A stretch of 64,000 nucleotides of DNA from VRUE01 sp963703895 (GTDB lineage Bacteria; Actinomycetota; Thermoleophilia; Solirubrobacterales; 70-9): the NCBI GenBank assembly GCA_963703895.1, contig CAVPFX010000003.1, positions 62,001-126,000 on the forward strand. The letters run 5' to 3'. Every line of letters starts with the position of its first letter. Position 1 is the stretch's first letter. A model generated the notes under the pieces. It saw only the letters and a list, made by a program, of their open reading frames with translations, had not been told where the DNA came from and made no database searches. The position numbers and the translations under genes are program-made. Shown in pieces: positions 42,490 to 50,127 of the stretch.

Positions 42490-42553
42490 AGCGACATCGG
42501 TTCGTCCGATGGGGCGGGAAGGACTCGAACCTTCGACCGACGGATTATGAGTC
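42490..42553 (-). repeat. tRNA-Met-derived repeat R2, copy b
   Basis: Second copy of R2. Positions 42510-42553 are the tRNA 3' half on the minus strand. It forms an inverted repeat of 44 positions with the 3' half of the intact tRNA at 42785-42828. Confidence 0.85.
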
Positions 42554-42635
42554 CAACCCAGAAGCGGCTACCCCGGATTCCCAAGCCAAATTGAGGCTTC
42601 TCAGGTCTTCTCAGGAACGTCAGAATGCGGCAGTT

Positions 42636-42658
42636 CGGTACATGGCTCGGTACATGGC
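42636..42658. repeat. Tandem CGGTACATGGC sites
   Basis: Two copies of CGGTACATGGC (42636-42646 and 42648-42658) separated by one base. A related inverted pair GCCGGTACA/TGTACCGGC lies in the prophage at 44389-44430. They may be integrase or repressor sites. Confidence 0.4.
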
Positions 42659-42754
42659 CGGGGCGAGGGCAATGCGAACGCATCGCAGCCAAAGACAATG
42701 TCCCCGACAGGCACGTTGAATCGGATGCAAGCCGACCGCTACGCTCCCCGGCCT

Positions 42755-42828
42755 GGGGCGGTAGCTCAGTTGGTCAGAGCACCAGACTCATAATCTGAGG
42801 GTCGAAGGTTCGAGTCCTTCCCGCCCCA
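42755..42828 (+). tRNA. tRNA-Met (anticodon CAT)
   Basis: 74 bases, folds fully: acceptor GGGGCGG/CCGCCCC with discriminator A, D arm GCTC...GAGC, anticodon stem CCAGA/TCTGA (four or five pairs) around CTCATAA, T arm GAAGG-TTCGAGT-CCTTC. The anticodon CAT suits elongator Met (or Ile2 after lysidine modification). No CCA is encoded. The 3' end abuts the prophage integrase gene. Confidence 0.93.
42785..42828 (+). other. Probable attL core (tRNA 3' half)
   Basis: The segment from the anticodon loop to the tRNA 3' end is the part duplicated in the R2 repeats, and the integrase gene begins directly after it. Tyrosine integrases commonly use this part of tRNA genes. The matching attR should lie beyond the window. 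Confidence 0.65.
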
Positions 42829-44133
42829 CTACCCTCGCGCCTCGGCCTCCTCCAGCGCCGGCAGATCCTCGGTCGCTGCCTTCATCTTGGCGACCGCCTC
42901 GGTGAATTCGCGGGCGGCGCCAGTCTTCGGGATGTGGTGGACGTAGCGCATCGTCGTCTGAATGTCGGCGTGCCCCATGTACGCCTGCACATCGGAGAGC
43001 GGCCACACCCGGACGGCGAGGGTGCCAAAGACGTGACGCAGATCGTGGAAGACAAAGCCGCCGCGAGCCGGGAACGCCTTGCGGTCGATGCTCGCCGCCT
43101 CCATCGCCTCATAGAGCGCGTCGCGGAAGGCGTCCTCCCCCAGCATTTCGCCAGCCGCACCGGGGAACACGCGGTCGCTCGGGGCCGTGAAGTCCTGCCG
43201 GCGGGAGAGGCCGTCAAGCACGCGGGCGGCGTCGTCCATGAGCGGGACCGAGCGGACCTTGTCGGACTTCGGGGCCTTCTCCTCGCCGCCAGCGGGCATG
43301 TTGGTGCGGACGTGGATAGTTGCCGCAGCGAAGTCGATGTCGCGCCACCGCAGCGCGCGTAGCTCGCCAGTTCGCAGGCCGGTGTAGGCGGCGACGGTGA
43401 TCGCGGCAGCGAAGGTCTCGTCTTCGCAGGCGCGAACGACAGACTCGACCTGCTGGACGGTGAGAACGTTGAAGTCCTCCGAGCGCTTGAGGTTGATCGG
43501 TTCGATGTCGGCGGTCGGATCAACCGAAACCCACTTCAGCTTCTTCGCCCGCTTGAAGATCCCGCCGAGCATGACGAGGTGCTTCTGGGCGGTGCGGCGC
43601 GAGATTGTCTCGGCCTTCTCCTCGTCAACCGCGACACCACCCCGCCGCGCCTTGACCTTGCCTGAGAGCATCTTGGTCCGATAGGCGTCGATGCGGGTCT
43701 CGTCGATCGTCGCGGCCTCGGCGTCCTCGCCGAACTCTTCGGTCAGCGCCCCTCGCGACGTGTTGCGGTAGTCACGCAGGGTCGACTCCTCGAGGCCACG
43801 GTCCTCCTCGCAGTAGCGCAACCACTCCTCGCGCACGTCGCCGAAGGTCTTCCCGCCGATCTGTCCGGGCTCGGGCGAAACACCCTGTCGCTTCTCGGCA
43901 AGCCGATCGCCAAGGTCGTCCTCCGCCGTCCGCCGCGTGAAGTACCCGGCGGGCGGTCGGCCGCTCTTCTTCGTCCACGCCTCGCCGATCAACTCGCGTC
44001 GCTGCGTGCCGTCCTGTTCCCGGTAGCTCATGTACCACGCTGGGCCAGCCTTGCGAATCGGATCGCTGCGCCCCTCTTCGGGCTTTTCGCCAGGGCCGGG
44101 GACTCTGTAGATGTGTCCTGTCACGCGAGCCAT
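42829..44133 (-). CDS. int: Tyrosine integrase of the prophage
   Basis: 434 residues. Catalytic residues are in place: R in YTGLRTGELRALRW (~253), H-x-x-R in FHDLRHVFGTLA (~363), G-H in YMGHADIQTTMRYVHH with the nucleophile Y (~397). N-terminal SAM-like core-binding domain at ~95-205. The stop codon directly follows the tRNA discriminator base, and the two genes face each other. It overlaps the XRE gene upstream by one base, so the regulator may control integrase production. Confidence 0.95.
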   Translation of the reverse strand: MARVTGHIYRVPGPGEKPEEGRSDPIRKAGPAWYMSYREQDGTQRRELIGEAWTKKSGRPPAGYFTRRTAEDDLGDRLAEKRQGVSPEPGQIGGKTFGDVREEWLRYCEEDRGLEESTLRDYRNTSRGALTEEFGEDAEAATIDETRIDAYRTKMLSGKVKARRGGVAVDEEKAETISRRTAQKHLVMLGGIFKRAKKLKWVSVDPTADIEPINLKRSEDFNVLTVQQVESVVRACEDETFAAAITVAAYTGLRTGELRALRWRDIDFAAATIHVRTNMPAGGEEKAPKSDKVRSVPLMDDAARVLDGLSRRQDFTAPSDRVFPGAAGEMLGEDAFRDALYEAMEAASIDRKAFPARGGFVFHDLRHVFGTLAVRVWPLSDVQAYMGHADIQTTMRYVHHIPKTGAAREFTEAVAKMKAATEDLPALEEAEARG

Positions 44134-44375
44134 CAGTTCTTTCCTTTCCAGATGTCCTCAACCTTGCACTCAACGGCGGCGGCGAGCCGGAGCGCGGTCG
44201 AGACGAGAGGCTCCTGTCCGCCCTCGATCCGGGCGATTGTGGTCCGCCCAACACCTGACTTGTCCGCGAGCTGCTGCTGGGTCATGCGCCCGCGGTCGAA
44301 GCGCTTCTGCGCGAGCGGGTGCCAGCTCTCGCGAGGGCCGTGGCTGTTGGAGACTCCGGGCTTGGCTGGGCTCAT
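44133..44375 (-). CDS. XRE-family HTH regulator
   Basis: 80 residues; HTH_3 core MTQQQLADKSGVGRTTIARI, then EGGQEPLVSTALRLAAAVEC and the usual KVEDIW end. The N-terminal 25 residues are extra. Located immediately upstream of int with a one-base overlap, like excise/repressor genes. An inverted repeat GCCGGTACA/TGTACCGGC just upstream could be its operator. Confidence 0.8.
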   Translation of the reverse strand: MSPAKPGVSNSHGPRESWHPLAQKRFDRGRMTQQQLADKSGVGRTTIARIEGGQEPLVSTALRLAAAVECKVEDIWKGKN

Positions 44376-44388
44376 GGCTTGGTGGCGG

Positions 44389-44430
44389 GCCGGTACACCG
44401 TCGCTGGGACCGTAGCGAAGATGTACCGGC
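44389..44430. promoter_or_regulatory. Inverted repeat upstream of the XRE-int genes
   Basis: Perfect 9-base arms GCCGGTACA (44389-44397) and TGTACCGGC (44422-44430), 24 bases apart, directly before the XRE start. Likely operator or integrase-arm site; shares GGTACA with the tandem sites at 42636-42658. Confidence 0.5.
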
Positions 44431-44443
44431 TCCGCAACATTAT

Positions 44444-44776
44444 CTAGCAGCCGCCGTCCTTGAACAGGGGCTCCCCCTTGCGGTCGCGGGCGTTGACCCG
44501 GCGGGCGTGTTCGGCTACGGCGTCGGCCCGTTCGAGCATGGCGCTCATGCCCTCGTAGGGGTAGCGGACTCGGGCGATGGCTCCAGCCGCGCCGATTAGG
44601 GTGCCGATCGCGAGCATCCGCTTGTCGCGGTCGCTCAACCTGACGTCGATCTCGCCAACGTCGCCGGCAGCTCCGGCCTCAGCCGCAGCCACCACCCCGT
44701 CTTCGCTGAAGGAAACTGCGGACGCGGAACGGTAGAGGTCGCCAGCCTGCTCACGCTCTTGCGTTACACCCGACAT
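44444..44776 (-). CDS. Hypothetical prophage protein
   Basis: 110 residues, soluble, with an acidic N-terminus and a helical middle (LSDRDKRMLAIGTLIGAAGA). No known motif. One-base overlap with the upstream gene. Part of a run of four small co-directional genes (44444-46011) between int and the control genes, typical of uncharacterised early phage functions. Confidence 0.55.
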   Translation of the reverse strand: MSGVTQEREQAGDLYRSASAVSFSEDGVVAAAEAGAAGDVGEIDVRLSDRDKRMLAIGTLIGAAGAIARVRYPYEGMSAMLERADAVAEHARRVNARDRKGEPLFKDGGC

Positions 44777-45255
44777 CAGCAGTCACCTCCCTCGACCAAG
44801 CCGAGCCGCTCGGCGGCTTCCTGGTCCCGGTCGTATTGGCAACACGCCTCCCACCACTCGCGGCAGTCCTTAAGCGCCGCTGCCACATGCTTGGCGCGCT
44901 TCCGCAACCGCCGCTCCATCTTTTCGGCGCGGCGCTTGCGCTTGCCTTTGAGTTCCCCCATCGTCAGCAGTTCGCTCCCGAGTTCCTTCGAGATCCAGTC
45001 CCACTCGTCGCGGAACCGTTTCTGGGTCTCGAGGACCGCCCATCCCTCGGTTAGCTCCCCCGACAGCAGCATTTCCACGTAGGCGACGTTGGCGGCGACT
45101 TTCGGGAAGACCTCGAGCAGCTCGTCGGGGTCGTCGGTGTAGAGGTCTTCCCAGCCGGAGTCGATGCTGGCGCCGTGGATGATCCGCTTCACCGCCTTCG
45201 GTGACAGTTTCAGAGGGCCGGGTGCTGGGTGCATCGTGATTGCGGGCTCAGACAC
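44776..45255 (-). CDS. Hypothetical prophage protein, charged
   Basis: 159 residues. The middle is strongly basic (MGELKGKRKRRAEKMERRLR) and the C-terminus helical with two cysteines (CCQYDRD). It might bind nucleic acid, but no family is recognisable. Overlaps its upstream gene by 8 bases. Confidence 0.55.
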   Translation of the reverse strand: MSEPAITMHPAPGPLKLSPKAVKRIIHGASIDSGWEDLYTDDPDELLEVFPKVAANVAYVEMLLSGELTEGWAVLETQKRFRDEWDWISKELGSELLTMGELKGKRKRRAEKMERRLRKRAKHVAAALKDCREWWEACCQYDRDQEAAERLGLVEGGDC

Positions 45256-45685
45256 GGGTGCTCGCCTCCCCTTTGTGGTCGCGGGCCATCTCGAACACCT
45301 GACGAGCCACGAGGGCTTCCTCAGCGTCGTGGCGCATGGCCTCCCTGTGTTGGCGTTCGGCTGCCTCCTGGCTGTCGTGGCCCTCGATGAATTCGGGCTC
45401 GCCGGCTTCGACGCGGAGGAGGTTTACGTGTTCGTATCCGACGCTGGTTTCTCTCTCGCGCATGTGGTCGAGGGCGAGCTTCTTCACCCGCTGGATCTGC
45501 GTCGTCTGCCGCCCCTCGGTCAGTTCGCGCATCAACGCGATGGTTGGCTCGATCGTGTCGACGATCTTGAGCAACGACGCCGGATCATCACTGGCCGGGA
45601 GCTGTTCGAGCTTGTCACTGACCTCGATGCTGAGTTGGGTCGCGATGAGGTCGGCTTGGGCTGGGTTGAACTGGAGCGCCGCCAT
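45248..45685 (-). CDS. Hypothetical prophage protein
   Basis: 145 residues from the ATG at 45685, which overlaps the preceding stop. Almost wholly helical and acidic, with a histidine-rich stretch (HDSQEAAERQHREAMRHDAE). No recognised domain. Confidence 0.55.
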   Translation of the reverse strand: MAALQFNPAQADLIATQLSIEVSDKLEQLPASDDPASLLKIVDTIEPTIALMRELTEGRQTTQIQRVKKLALDHMRERETSVGYEHVNLLRVEAGEPEFIEGHDSQEAAERQHREAMRHDAEEALVARQVFEMARDHKGEASTRV

Positions 45686-46011
45686 CAGCACTCACCCTCT
45701 GGGCGACCGCCAACGGTCATGTGCCAACGGCTCGCCGTGTTCGCTGCCTCGCGCGCCAGCTCCCTCGCGCGCATGTCGCTGATAAGCGGTTCCTCGACCC
45801 TCGCCGCCGTGTAGGCCGCGCCGTAGAGGAACCCCCACGTCAGGAGGTGGCCGGTGTCGATGTCGCTGGCGTGCTCGCCGCGCTGGTCGCTGATCGCCTC
45901 GGGATGTAGCTCCGTCACCCCGATGAACTCCTGCCAGGGTGAGTCTTCGCCCCGCAGGGCTTCGTAGGTGCGCTCCGCCAGGGTGCGCGGTGCGGTGATG
46001 GTGGCGCTCAT
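45685..46011 (-). CDS. Hypothetical prophage protein
   Basis: 108 residues from the ATG at 46011, favoured because AGAGGAAA lies just upstream; an ATG at 46032 overlaps the neighbouring gene and is less likely. Contains DTGHLLTWGFLYGAAYTAAR in a helical region. No function recognised. Confidence 0.5.
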   Translation of the reverse strand: MSATITAPRTLAERTYEALRGEDSPWQEFIGVTELHPEAISDQRGEHASDIDTGHLLTWGFLYGAAYTAARVEEPLISDMRARELAREAANTASRWHMTVGGRPEGEC

Positions 46012-46031
46012 GTTTTCCTCTCGCGTCGCCA

Positions 46032-46655
46032 TCATGCAGCCCTCGCCGCTACCGGCTTCGTGCAGTTGAAGCAATAGCCGTCTCGGTCGCCGACCGAGCT
46101 CTCGCACGAACAGGACGCACCCGACTTGAGCGGCACTCTCGTGATGGTCGGCGGCGGCTCGACCGGCGGTGCTGGCGCCAGCCTCACGCTCTGTTCAAGG
46201 TCCGCGATTGCGGTCAGCACTGGCGTGTAGTCATGCCTCACACGGTAGAGACGTACAAGCGTGCTCCCCCTCTTGGGAGGGCGGGTACCCGTCTGCTCGA
46301 TGCAGCCGCTCTTTTTGAGGTACCTAACTTGGTGCAGGGCGTCTGGGAGACGACCCTCGTTGAGTCCAGCCGCTTTGCCAAGCTCGGAGGCGGACATCTC
46401 GTCTCCGCTGCTCAATGCCGAAAGCATGGCCCGGCGGACGGGGTGAGCAATCGCTCGCAGGACCGCGTCCATCTGACCGAGGTACTTGGTCGGGTCGTGC
46501 TCCGGGTTCGCTGTCGTTGCCTCGGCGAGCTTCCCCTCGAACTCTGCCGGCAGGGAAAAGGTGCCGCTTGCCGCTGAGATTTGGTCAGACGGCTCCCCCC
46601 CAATGGGAGCCGCCCTGGTTCCGCCGTACTGCCTCTCATTATTCGCTGTAGCCAT
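46032..46655 (-). CDS. Winged-helix regulator with C-terminal zinc ribbon
   Basis: 207 residues. An ArsR-like winged helix at ~65-135 (VLRAIAHPVRRAMLSALSSG, MSASELGKAAGLNEGRLPDA, YLKKSGCIEQTG) is followed by a Pro-rich linker and CSCESSV...YCFNC, a four-cysteine ribbon. Probably controls prophage genes. A 253-base non-coding gap upstream (46656-46908) probably holds its promoter; it contains two ACGATGTA copies near 46745-46835 but no clear promoter. Confidence 0.65.
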   Translation of the reverse strand: MATANNERQYGGTRAAPIGGEPSDQISAASGTFSLPAEFEGKLAEATTANPEHDPTKYLGQMDAVLRAIAHPVRRAMLSALSSGDEMSASELGKAAGLNEGRLPDALHQVRYLKKSGCIEQTGTRPPKRGSTLVRLYRVRHDYTPVLTAIADLEQSVRLAPAPPVEPPPTITRVPLKSGASCSCESSVGDRDGYCFNCTKPVAARAA

Positions 46656-46908
46656 AAGGGAGCTGGTTCTCCTTTGTGGTTAGCCCCTCGGTCGGCGTTG
46701 GAGCGCTGGCCGGGGGGTGCTTTTAGGTTGTGACGGGGAAGCTACATCGTCACTCGCCCTGTTGCAAGGGAAGCGCACCGGCACGATTGGGGCGCTGACC
46801 GCTGCTTATCCCCCGGAGTACATCGTGCTTCCGTATCGCTAGGGGAAATTGCTTCCATTCGCGCGGCGACGGTACAACAGCCGGCGCCCCCGGCCAAGGA
46901 ATCGGCGC

Positions 46909-47106
46909 TTAGCCGCTAAGCGCTTTCTTGATCTGGCTGATCCGGCCCGGTGAGAGACCAACAGCTACGGCGACCTGGCGTTCGGTGAAGCCTTCGCTTA
47001 AAGCCTCCATGATCCGGTCGTCGCGCTCGGGGTTGAGCGCCTCGGCGCGCCGCTTCTGTTCGCGGATCTGCCGCAGGCGCGGCATGGGCTTCTTGACGGG
47101 GTTCAT
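46909..47106 (-). CDS. Small helix-turn-helix protein
   Basis: 65 residues from the ATG at 47106. The C-terminal half is a helix-turn-helix (FTERQVAVAVGLSPGRISQI) of resolvase/sigma-like type. N-terminal half basic. Probably a small prophage regulator. Confidence 0.6.
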   Translation of the reverse strand: MNPVKKPMPRLRQIREQKRRAEALNPERDDRIMEALSEGFTERQVAVAVGLSPGRISQIKKALSG

Positions 47107-47253
47107 GGGAGCGTTTTCCTGGCGCTCCCCCACTCCGTAAACCCGGCTGGCTCGCAAAGGTTTTCGACGGACTCAGCGGAGCGCTCGGGTTCCTTCGCCC
47201 CAACGCCAAGCGCCCCGATCGAGCGGCGGGGTGCTTGGCGAGAGAGGGGGCGG

Positions 47254-47502
47254 TTAGCCCAGCTCGTACAGGGGGCGGGAACCCCCGGTGCTGACGACGA
47301 GCGCGATGGCGGAGAGGACTTTGAGGTGGTAGCGGACAAGCTCAAGGCAGGGTCGGCCTGGCAACTCGCGGCGGATCAGGTCGGCCGACATCGGCCGGCG
47401 ACCGCGCCGTGCGAGGAGCGCCAGGATCGCCAGCCGCGTCCTGTTTCGACGCGCCGCGTCGCCCAGTGCCGAGTGCCCCTTCTGCCCCTTATCGCTGTAC
47501 AC
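47254..47502 (-). CDS. Small winged-helix regulator
   Basis: About 82 residues from the GTG at 47502, or 87 from a TTG at 47517 that sits within a candidate operator. HTH region RNRTRLAILALLARRGRRPM, SADLIRRELPG and LVRYHLKVLSAIALV is winged-helix-like. It could be a Cro-like protein in a switch with the XRE gene at 47622. Confidence 0.55.
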   Translation of the reverse strand: MYSDKGQKGHSALGDAARRNRTRLAILALLARRGRRPMSADLIRRELPGRPCLELVRYHLKVLSAIALVVSTGGSRPLYELG

Positions 47503-47553
47503 GCTAATGCTCTCCAATAGTTGAGCGGTCGCAGGCGAGTATAGGGAAATGAA

Positions 47554-47567
47554 ACGTTATTGGCTCT
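47554..47567 (-). promoter_or_regulatory. Candidate operator, copy 1
   Basis: AGAGCCAATAACGT on the minus strand, matching copy 2 (47855-47868) at 13 of 14 positions in opposite orientation. The two flank the XRE repressor gene. A weaker related site with CCAATAG is at 47510-47523. Confidence 0.5.
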
Positions 47568-47621
47568 ATCTCGGAACGGGCCGAGGCGGGAGGAGGCAGA
47601 CGCCGCCCAACGCGGCGCTGG

Positions 47622-47834
47622 TCAGATGCCGCGCAGCAGCTCCATCGCGGGGATGCCGAGCGCCTTGGCGAGCTTGGCGACGGTCGAGACCTGCATATCC
47701 CGCACGCCGCGCTCGACCCGGCCGACCTCGTTGAGGTGCATCCCCGCCTCGATGGCTAGACGCTCCTGCGTCCAGTCACGATCCTTGCGCTGGGCCCTGA
47801 CGTTGGCGCCCACGATCTTCTTCGGCTCCTCCAC
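47622..47834 (-). CDS. XRE-family repressor-like protein
   Basis: 70 residues; consists of one HTH_3 domain (IVGANVRAQRKDRDWTQERL, AIEAGMHLNEVGRVERGVR, TVAKLAKALGIPAMELL). Flanked by an inverted pair of operator-like sites, so a self-regulating prophage repressor is plausible. Lacks a peptidase domain, so induction would not be by LexA-like cleavage. Confidence 0.75.
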   Translation of the reverse strand: MEEPKKIVGANVRAQRKDRDWTQERLAIEAGMHLNEVGRVERGVRDMQVSTVAKLAKALGIPAMELLRGI

Positions 47835-47854
47835 GGCCGCCGATCATTCAGAGC

Positions 47855-47868
47855 AGAGCCAATAGCGT
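47855..47868 (+). promoter_or_regulatory. Candidate operator, copy 2
   Basis: AGAGCCAATAGCGT, 20 bases upstream of the XRE repressor start; inverted relative to copy 1. Confidence 0.5.
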
Positions 47869-47908
47869 CTAGAACCGAAGACGTTGTAAGACAGAAGCCT
47901 TCGGGCAC

Positions 47909-47941
47909 AAAAAAGGGCCCCCCGCGAACGGGAGGCCCTTT
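47909..47941 (-). terminator. Intrinsic terminator of the prophage late operon
   Basis: Minus strand: GGGCCTCCCG, loop TTCG, CGGGGGGCCC, then TTTTTTGT. A 9-10 base GC stem and U-tract at the end of the lysis/tail genes, just before the repressor control region. Good canonical form. Confidence 0.85.
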
Positions 47942-47972
47942 CACCGAGGGGCAGATTGTCGCTAGCCCTGCG

Positions 47973-48200
47973 TCAGGGCTTGTCTTCGACGGTCGCCGGC
48001 AGCCCACGCTTGGACAGGAAGTAGTTGACGTACTTCGCGCCCTCGCCGACGATCGCGCCGGCAGCGAGCCCGGCACCACCGACGACCAAGGCAGTCACTT
48101 CCGCCGAGGTCTCATAGACGCCGACCTTGCGTAGGCCAGCCAGGACCAGCGAGACGAGGAAGGTCGCGACGACCTTGCGGCTGACGGGGATGGTGAACAT
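47973..48200 (-). CDS. Small membrane protein, holin-like
   Basis: 75 residues from the ATG at 48200, preceded by AGGAGG at ideal spacing. Two hydrophobic segments (VVATFLVSLVLAGLRKVG and ALVVGGAGLAAGAIVGEG), basic C-terminus. Immediately downstream of the endolysin gene, which suits a holin. Last gene before the terminator. Confidence 0.65.
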   Translation of the reverse strand: MFTIPVSRKVVATFLVSLVLAGLRKVGVYETSAEVTALVVGGAGLAAGAIVGEGAKYVNYFLSKRGLPATVEDKP

Positions 48201-48208
48201 GAAGCCTC

Positions 48209-48742
48209 CTAGTGCTTGTTGGGATGCAGGAAAAGCCACCGCTCCTCGCGGCGGCGGTTGAGCAGGCCCTGGACGACGACGCCGCCCGCGTGGGACCACT
48301 CGAGGAGCTCGTTGGCGGCGGCGAGGTAGTCGTGGGCGTTGAGCTTGCGCTGCAACTCCGAGCCTTCGACGGCGCCGGGGCCGCAGTTGTAGGCGAGGGA
48401 GATCAGGGCGATCCGCTGGCGGACGGCCAGCTTGACCTTGATGTTGCGGCTAACCGCCCGCGCCGCCGTGTGAAGGTCGCGGGTGAGGACGATGAGGCCC
48501 TTGGCTTTCGACCAGACTTCGCCGGGGTTCACCCCGCCTGTGTGGCCGTAGCCGATCGTCCACACGCTGCCGAGGCTGTCCCAGTAGGCCTCGGGCATCC
48601 AGCCCTCCCACTTGGCGACGAAACGCGCCGCCCAGGAGAGCCGCCAGCGGATCTTCCCCTTCGGCGCACGGCGCTCGGTGGGCTTCTCCTCCCAGCGCTT
48701 CAGCTTGCGGGCTGAGCGCCCGCTATGGCTCGCGCGGGGCAC
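48209..48742 (-). CDS. GH24-type endolysin (lysozyme)
   Basis: 177 residues. The catalytic region WEGWMPEAYWDSLGSVWTIG-YGHT contains E46, D55 and T62 in the spacing of T4-type lysozymes, and the rest (RQRIALISLAYNCGPGA, FLHPNKH) fits family 24. It cuts peptidoglycan. The N-terminal ~30 residues are basic; no signal peptide, so it needs a holin. GTG start directly follows the upstream stop. Confidence 0.85.
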   Translation of the reverse strand: MPRASHSGRSARKLKRWEEKPTERRAPKGKIRWRLSWAARFVAKWEGWMPEAYWDSLGSVWTIGYGHTGGVNPGEVWSKAKGLIVLTRDLHTAARAVSRNIKVKLAVRQRIALISLAYNCGPGAVEGSELQRKLNAHDYLAAANELLEWSHAGGVVVQGLLNRRREERWLFLHPNKH

Positions 48743-49330
48743 CTAAACCAGCCCCAAGCGGATCAGCACCGGCTTGATCGCCGCCATCCAGTTCGAGTGC
48801 CACTCCTCGTTGCCGTATGTCTGCCGGATGTCGAAGCCCGCGGCGCGCAGGATTTCTCGGCACTGAGTCGCGTAGGAGTGGTCGATGCCCTGCTGCCAGG
48901 CAGGGATCGGCTCGCCGGGGGTGCCGATCACGGCGTCGCCGAGGCGCTGGTGCGTCCCCATCGTCGGCGGGTTGGCCGGCGCCCCTTCGCCGCGCTGAAA
49001 GAGATCCCAGAGTTCCTGCTGGGACTTCTTGCCAAGGCGCCGTAGAAGGCGGGAGATCACCGTGCGTCGATCGCCGGAGTTGACCGTGCCGTCCCAGCCC
49101 TTCGACCGGGCGTACAGCAGCGCGATCTTCTGCTCGAGCGTGACCGGCGTGCCGTCGAGGACGGCGACCTTCTCCAGCCCCTTGCGCCGGGCGACGACCT
49201 TGGCGATTCGCAGGCGCAGGAAGGCAACCTTGCGCTGGTAGCGGCTGGCCTTGCGTGTGTGTAGGCGCTCGTCACGGCGAGCGCGCTTCGTCTTCCGCCG
49301 TAGGCGGTTCAGCTTCGGGTCGCGTGACAC
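48743..49330 (-). CDS. Hypothetical prophage protein upstream of endolysin
   Basis: 195 residues. N-terminal 50 residues very basic (RRKTKRARRDERLHTRKA), likely coiled coil or nucleic-acid/envelope-binding; the C-terminal ~130 residues look like a compact domain with AWQQGIDHSYATQCREIL. Located in the lysis module; might be a second lysis or wall-binding protein. No family recognised. Confidence 0.5.
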   Translation of the reverse strand: MSRDPKLNRLRRKTKRARRDERLHTRKASRYQRKVAFLRLRIAKVVARRKGLEKVAVLDGTPVTLEQKIALLYARSKGWDGTVNSGDRRTVISRLLRRLGKKSQQELWDLFQRGEGAPANPPTMGTHQRLGDAVIGTPGEPIPAWQQGIDHSYATQCREILRAAGFDIRQTYGNEEWHSNWMAAIKPVLIRLGLV

Positions 49331-49372
49331 GCGGCCCCCCTTTCCTATGTAGCCGCACTCAGGCGGCGGTGG

Positions 49373-50047
49373 TCATTCGGTGCAGACGCGGATGCCGAGG
49401 GCGTTCACGCTGCAGACGACTTCGCCGACGACGCCGCCGGGGTTGCCGATCAGGCCGGGTTTGACTTGTTCCGTTTCCTGCGGCGCTTCCTGGTCAACTT
49501 CGGCAGCCGGTTCGTTCGAGGGCGACCCTTCACCGGCAGGGCTGCCGGTCGCGGGCGCAGCAGGCGTCTCAGGAGCGCCATGCGGGCCGTGTGTAGGCTC
49601 GCCACCGCCCTCGTCGCCCTCGGGTGGCTTGGTGCCCCCCTTGCCGCCGGCAGGTGCCGGCGAGGGCTTCTGGCCCGCTTCGTCGGCGGGCTGGGGCGCA
49701 TCACCTCCCAGCTCGGCGCCAGTGGCGCTCGAGGGGCGGTCCTGGTGCGCCCGGTGCCCGGTGAAGTCCTTGGGGCAGTTCCGGCCGCGGGTGGCAGTGA
49801 CGCGCTGGTAGGAGATGCAGGGGTTGCGGATCGGCTCGGCTCGGGCGATTTCCTCACGGATCTTCGCGCAGGCCGCGCTCGTGGGATCGCGGGTGCAGGC
49901 CGTCTTGGCAACGAAGGTCTCCTGCGTGTAGATGAGGGTTCCGACGACGCCGAGGACCGCAAGCCCGCTAAGGCCGCCCGCGACGAAGAGGCCGGTCACG
50001 GGGTTGCTCTCCAGCCATGCGTAGCCCTTGTTCACCAGCCGCCTCAC
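49373..50047 (-). CDS. Membrane-anchored Pro/Gly-rich protein
   Basis: 224 residues from the GTG at 50047, overlapping the stop of a 27-codon gene. One membrane helix near the N-terminus (VTGLFVAGGLSGLAVLGVVG), then cysteine pairs (ACTRDPTSAACAK, NPCIS, NCPKD) and a long Pro/Gly/Glu-rich disordered tail, ending in VCSVNALGIRVCTE. Possibly a spanin-like or outer-envelope lysis accessory; function unknown. Confidence 0.5.
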   Translation of the reverse strand: MRRLVNKGYAWLESNPVTGLFVAGGLSGLAVLGVVGTLIYTQETFVAKTACTRDPTSAACAKIREEIARAEPIRNPCISYQRVTATRGRNCPKDFTGHRAHQDRPSSATGAELGGDAPQPADEAGQKPSPAPAGGKGGTKPPEGDEGGGEPTHGPHGAPETPAAPATGSPAGEGSPSNEPAAEVDQEAPQETEQVKPGLIGNPGGVVGEVVCSVNALGIRVCTE

Positions 50048-50127
50048 GTCCAGAACCTCGTGATCGCGATGGAGAAGCCGAGCGCGGTGAAGGCCCACGT
50101 CGCCGGCCTGCCGTAGGGCCACGTCAT
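50044..50127 (-). CDS. 27-residue membrane miniprotein
   Basis: ATG at 50127 overlaps the preceding stop (ATGA) and its own stop overlaps the next GTG (GTGA). The product has a 17-residue hydrophobic segment (ATWAFTALGFSIAITRF). The double overlap is strong evidence that it is translated in a coupled chain, though the frame is short. Confidence 0.5.
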   Translation of the reverse strand: MTWPYGRPATWAFTALGFSIAITRFWT

